From the NCBI GenBank assembly GCA_037384885.1, contig JARRNO010000091.1, forward strand, positions 1 to 11,195: DNA of 11,195 bases, written 5' to 3'. A program made the position numbers and the translations under genes. The notes beneath the pieces are model-generated. The model was not told the DNA's origin. It did no database searches and saw nothing but the letters and a program-made list of their open reading frames with translations. Every line of letters begins with the position of its first letter. The first letter of the stretch is position 1. Origin of the DNA: JARRNO01 sp037384885. Its GTDB lineage: Bacteria; Acidobacteriota; UBA4820; DSQY01. Shown piece after piece: positions 8,150 through 11,195 of the stretch.

Positions 8150-9043
8150 ATGGGAAAGAAGGCTTGGCTCTTGCCAATGTCCTTATTCGGTGCGGCCGGG
8201 CTCTTCGTTTTGACCATCGCTCTCGCTACTCCTCAGCCTGTCCGCGCCGCGGACAAGGCCGACAGCGGGCAGGTGGTCGGGATGAAGACCTGCGTGCAGT
8301 GCCACTCAGACCTGGCAAAGCCCTTAGAACGGCCGCCTCACGCCCACACGGCCCTCACTTGCGAAGGCTGCCACGGCCCCGGCAAGGCCCACGTGGACGG
8401 CGGCGGAGACAAGACCAAAATCCGCCGTTTTGAAACCCTGACACCCGAGCAGATCAACAATGTCTGCCTCAAGTGCCACGAAAAGGACCAGCAGGCCCAC
8501 TGGGTGGGTTCCACCCACGCGGATCGCGGCCTCTCCTGCATCACCTGCCACGACCCGCACCCCAAGGGCCCCGTGATGCATAAGCATCTTCTGAAGGCGA
8601 GCGAGTTCAATCTCTGCACCAAGTGCCACCTGCAGCGCAAGGCCCAGCTGTACCGCTCGGCGCACATGCCCATGCTGGAAGGCAAGATCGATTGCACCAG
8701 TTGCCACAACCCCCACGGCAACAGCAATCCCGCCATGCTTCTCCAGCCCACGGTCAATCAGAACTGCTACACGTGCCACGCCGAGAAGCGCGGGCCGTTC
8801 CTCTGGGAGCACCCTCCGGTTCGTGAGAACTGCACCACGTGTCATGACCCCCACGGCTCCATGTTCAACAACATGCTGAGACAGCGCGTGCCGATCCTCT
8901 GCCAGGAATGCCACATCAGCAGCCGGCACCCGAGCGAGCCCCATACGGGTCTGACGAAATTCGCCTTCAACCAGGGCTGCTTGAACTGCCACCCGATGAT
9001 CCACGGCTCGAACAATCCGTCCGGAACGGCGTTCCAGCGCTAA
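8150..9043 (+). CDS. Decahaem c-type cytochrome, DmsE/MtrA family
   Basis: Periplasmic multihaem electron carrier (297 aa), expected to plug into an outer-membrane barrel and pass electrons across the outer membrane. Residues 1-33 are a Sec signal peptide (MGKK, hydrophobic core to about 26, cleavage after VRA). Ten CXXCH haem sites start at Cys48, 71, 106, 130, 156, 182, 206, 228, 251 and 277. The even spacing fits two pentahaem modules, as in MtrA. The repeated CH(D/N)PH(P/G) after sites 4, 6 and 8 gives likely distal ligands. Length and haem count match the DmsE/MtrA family. A near-perfect AAAGGAGGT (8136-8144) precedes the ATG by 5 bases. The frame ends at TAA 9041-9043, and the barrel frame continues at once in the same phase. 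The end ...IHGSNNPSGTAFQR looks like a natural C-terminus of the family, which weakens the fusion idea. Confidence 0.95.
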   Translation: MGKKAWLLPMSLFGAAGLFVLTIALATPQPVRAADKADSGQVVGMKTCVQCHSDLAKPLERPPHAHTALTCEGCHGPGKAHVDGGGDKTKIRRFETLTPEQINNVCLKCHEKDQQAHWVGSTHADRGLSCITCHDPHPKGPVMHKHLLKASEFNLCTKCHLQRKAQLYRSAHMPMLEGKIDCTSCHNPHGNSNPAMLLQPTVNQNCYTCHAEKRGPFLWEHPPVRENCTTCHDPHGSMFNNMLRQRVPILCQECHISSRHPSEPHTGLTKFAFNQGCLNCHPMIHGSNNPSGTAFQR

Positions 9044-9121
9044 TTGAGAGGGTCCGGTTCCTCTTCCTCCGGCTCCGTTTCGGTGGGTGGCCAGAGCGTC
9101 ACCGGCAACTCGAGTTCCTCG
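9041..9121 (+). other. In-frame stop and Gly/Ser-rich junction between cytochrome and barrel
   Basis: TAA (9041-9043) is directly followed by TTG (9044) in the same reading frame. The next codons give RGSGSSSSGSVSVGG and then a second Ser cluster before KFQEFQDIP, where the barrel family homology starts. No ATG, no purine-rich ribosome site and no hydrophobic signal segment occur around the junction in any forward frame. Alternative in-frame starts (TTG 9044, GTG 9083) equally lack a ribosome site and a signal. Confidence 0.8.
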
Positions 9122-11176
9122 AAGTTCCAGGAGTTCCAGGACATTCCCAACGGTCTCCTGATCTTCGACGCGAACTTTTTCTGGAACAACGACAGCAACT
9201 ATTACTTCAATTTCAAAGGCTCCGACTTCGGCACCGACAGCCAGTCGGGAACCCTGGTGTGGGGACAGTGGAACAACTGGAAACTCACCCTCACCTGGAA
9301 TCAGAACCCCCGCTGGTTCTCCAACACCGGCCGGACGCTGTACGTTTCGCCGAGCACGGGAATCTTCACCATTCCCTACTCGATCCGCAACAGCATCCAG
9401 AACGGCGGCATGACGCTGGCCGACTACGCCTCGGGCGCGCACCCGGTAAGCCTCCGCTACATCCGTGAGACCGGTACGGCCGACTTCAACTACTACGGCC
9501 TGCCCAACTGGACCTTTAACGCGGACTACTCCCTCGAGAAGCGCCACGGCACCATGCCCCTGGACTTCGGCACCTACTTCTCCAACGGCCCCAACATCTA
9601 CGAACTGCCCGTGCCCATCCAGTACAAGACGCAGAACTACCATGCCAGCGCCGAATTCCACAACAAGATTTTCTTCGTCAGCGCAGCCTTCTACGGCAGC
9701 AAGTTCGACAACGGCGCCAGCTACCTGCAGTGGGACAACCCGAACCGCGTGACGGACGCCGTGGGCGGCTTCGGCCCTGGCGCAGTCAACTCCGCGGCAG
9801 TATTGGCTACCTCCATCTATCCCGACAACACCATGTACCATTGGGATCTGGCCGGCGGCGTGAACCTTCCCTACCACACCCGCATCACCGCGGCGCTGTC
9901 CTGGGGGCAGATGAAGCAGGACTCCGCCATGAGCCCCTACACCACGAACACGGCCATCCTGGCCACGCTCCCCGATCCCACGGTGCCCTACGGCAGCGTC
10001 AACGCCAAGATCGACACCTTCATGGGCAACCTCAAACTGACGGGCCAGCCGATCAAGTGGTTCGGTTACTCGGTGAAATACCGGAAGTACAAGGACGACA
10101 ACAAGACGCCCTACTACCTCTTCCCCAACTGGGTTTCCGGTGACACCATGCCTGAGACGGCCCCCGTCGGAACGCTGGCGGTCGGCTACGAGAAGACCAC
10201 CTGGGGCGGCGAAGTCCATTTCCAGCCCATCAACCCGGTGCGCTTTGCGCTGTCCTACACGCACGACAAGTGGGACCACCAGTTCCGCGAGTTCAGCGAC
10301 ACGACGCAGAAGACCTGGAAGTTCAACCTCGACCTGAACTACAACTTCGTGACCTTCCACGGCTCTTACGCCGACATCAAGTACCGCGACGGCAGCGAGA
10401 GCCCGATGTGGTGGCAGTACCACGATCCCACCGCCACGACCGCGCCCTACGACCCGGGCACCACGCAGTTCGACATCTGGAGCCGCGACACCAAGCAGTA
10501 CAACGGCGTCGTCACCTTCATCCCGATGGAAAACTTCGACATCACGCTGTCGGCCCAGCAGAACAAGAACGACTACCCGGATTCCGTCTACGGCCTGACC
10601 TACAGCAAGTACAACAACTACGGCATCGAGCTGGACTACGCCTTCAACGACAAGGTATCGGCCTACGCGTCCTACATGTACGAGAAGTACAACTACGACA
10701 TGGAGACAAACGATCGGCCCGCTCCCGGCACGTACTACCCGGCCGTAAACAACTGGGGCAACAACACCGAAGACAAGTACGACACCTACACGGCCGGCCT
10801 GAGCTGGACCGTGGTTCCCAACGTCTTCGATATCCGGTCGGACTTCTCCTATGCCAAGGCCCGCAGCAACTCCACCTTCGTGTGGACCGCAGCGAGCGCG
10901 GCCAACGCCGACCTGGCCGATTACCCGTTCTATCCCGAGGACTTCACGAAAACCACCATCTGGAAGACGCGCTTCACCTACCACATCAACAAGAGCCTCT
11001 CCGCGTCGGCCGAGTACTGGTGGCAGAAGTACGAAGGAGCGGACTGGGCGACCGACATCATGAACGTCTACATGGGCGGAGTGGATCCGAGCGCGGCCAA
11101 TTCCATGTTCCTCGGCGCGCGGGTGCCCGATTCCGGCGCCAACATCTTCCGCTTCATGCTGACCTCCAAATTCTAA
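9044..11176 (+). CDS. MtrB/PioB-family outer-membrane beta-barrel (porin of a porin-cytochrome conduit), lacks its own signal peptide
   Basis: Predicted large outer-membrane barrel that would sheathe the decahaem cytochrome. The frame is 710 aa, close to the usual 650-750 of the family, and is open throughout. It shows alternating Tyr/Trp/Phe-rich strands, no cysteine, and a C-terminal Phe (ANIFRFMLTSKF) as expected for recognition by the BAM machinery. Family-like blocks are KFQEFQDIPNG (about 27-37), RWFSNTGRTLYV (about 90-101), ELPVPIQYKT (about 187-196) and YPDNTMYHW (about 259-267). Shewanella MtrB has a CXXC near its N-terminus, as I recall; it is absent here. The oddity is the 5' end: translation would have to begin at TTG 9044, right after the cytochrome stop, with no ribosome site and no signal peptide, yet the protein must cross the inner membrane. 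Either it is the C-terminal half of a fusion, or its start is broken. The barrel identity is secure; the start is not. Confidence 0.85.
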   Translation: MRGSGSSSSGSVSVGGQSVTGNSSSSKFQEFQDIPNGLLIFDANFFWNNDSNYYFNFKGSDFGTDSQSGTLVWGQWNNWKLTLTWNQNPRWFSNTGRTLYVSPSTGIFTIPYSIRNSIQNGGMTLADYASGAHPVSLRYIRETGTADFNYYGLPNWTFNADYSLEKRHGTMPLDFGTYFSNGPNIYELPVPIQYKTQNYHASAEFHNKIFFVSAAFYGSKFDNGASYLQWDNPNRVTDAVGGFGPGAVNSAAVLATSIYPDNTMYHWDLAGGVNLPYHTRITAALSWGQMKQDSAMSPYTTNTAILATLPDPTVPYGSVNAKIDTFMGNLKLTGQPIKWFGYSVKYRKYKDDNKTPYYLFPNWVSGDTMPETAPVGTLAVGYEKTTWGGEVHFQPINPVRFALSYTHDKWDHQFREFSDTTQKTWKFNLDLNYNFVTFHGSYADIKYRDGSESPMWWQYHDPTATTAPYDPGTTQFDIWSRDTKQYNGVVTFIPMENFDITLSAQQNKNDYPDSVYGLTYSKYNNYGIELDYAFNDKVSAYASYMYEKYNYDMETNDRPAPGTYYPAVNNWGNNTEDKYDTYTAGLSWTVVPNVFDIRSDFSYAKARSNSTFVWTAASAANADLADYPFYPEDFTKTTIWKTRFTYHINKSLSASAEYWWQKYEGADWATDIMNVYMGGVDPSAANSMFLGARVPDSGANIFRFMLTSKF

Positions 11177-11195
11177 GATTTCGGCTTTCGCTTCC

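Noticed and set aside
9041..9046. Normal stop/start coupling (TAA-TTG) giving an independent barrel gene
   Set aside because: Not favoured as the full explanation: the bases do not overlap, there is no ribosome site in the preceding 20 bases, and the product would lack any export signal.
8324..10984. Very long open frame (886 codons) on the minus strand opposite the cytochrome and barrel
   Set aside because: It is a shadow of strong GC bias at the third codon position of the plus-strand genes. Its product is Val/Gly/Arg-rich with no recognisable domain, while the plus-strand frames carry ten CXXCH motifs and a family-like barrel.

Overview
The window reads as GC-rich chromosomal DNA (roughly 60% GC by eye) from an anaerobic, menaquinone-using bacterium. 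The best fit is a former deltaproteobacterium (Desulfobacterota/Syntrophobacteria-like). The evidence is FtsEX, a type-B succinate dehydrogenase/fumarate reductase with a single di-haem cytochrome b subunit, a K+-dependent membrane pyrophosphatase, and a decahaem cytochrome c next to an MtrB/PioB-type outer-membrane barrel. The taxon is inferred from gene content and protein flavour, not from a marker gene. No mobile element, tRNA, rRNA or CRISPR array was seen.

Layout. Positions 1-1090 (minus strand) hold ftsE and the first 126 codons of ftsX, which runs off the left edge. Diverging from them is a small, very acidic unknown protein (1332-1523, plus). A gap of about 410 bases follows, with several hairpins and a good promoter. 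Then comes the sdhC-sdhA-sdhB operon (1933-5291, plus), closed by a strong intrinsic terminator. It converges on hppA (5472-7682, minus), which has its own strong terminator. A gap of about 470 bases with a G-rich block, a consensus -10 box and a leader hairpin separates hppA from the last unit (8150-11176, plus). That unit is a decahaem DmsE/MtrA-family cytochrome followed directly by an MtrB/PioB-family barrel of 710 residues.

How the genes work together. SdhCAB exchanges electrons between the menaquinone pool and succinate/fumarate. HppA turns pyrophosphate hydrolysis into an ion gradient. The decahaem protein and barrel would form a porin-cytochrome conduit moving electrons across the outer membrane. 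All three are energy-conserving modules suited to a low-energy anaerobic life, but they are separate transcription units. FtsEX is housekeeping (cell division and wall hydrolase control).

The point most worth attention is the cytochrome-barrel junction. The two reading frames are the same frame, separated only by one TAA at 9041-9043. The barrel frame has no signal peptide, no ATG and no ribosome binding site, and opens with a Gly/Ser-rich stretch that looks like a linker. This suggests a decahaem-cytochrome/porin fusion interrupted by a stop codon, through sequencing error, mutation or recoding. The alternative is a barrel that has lost its own secretion signal.
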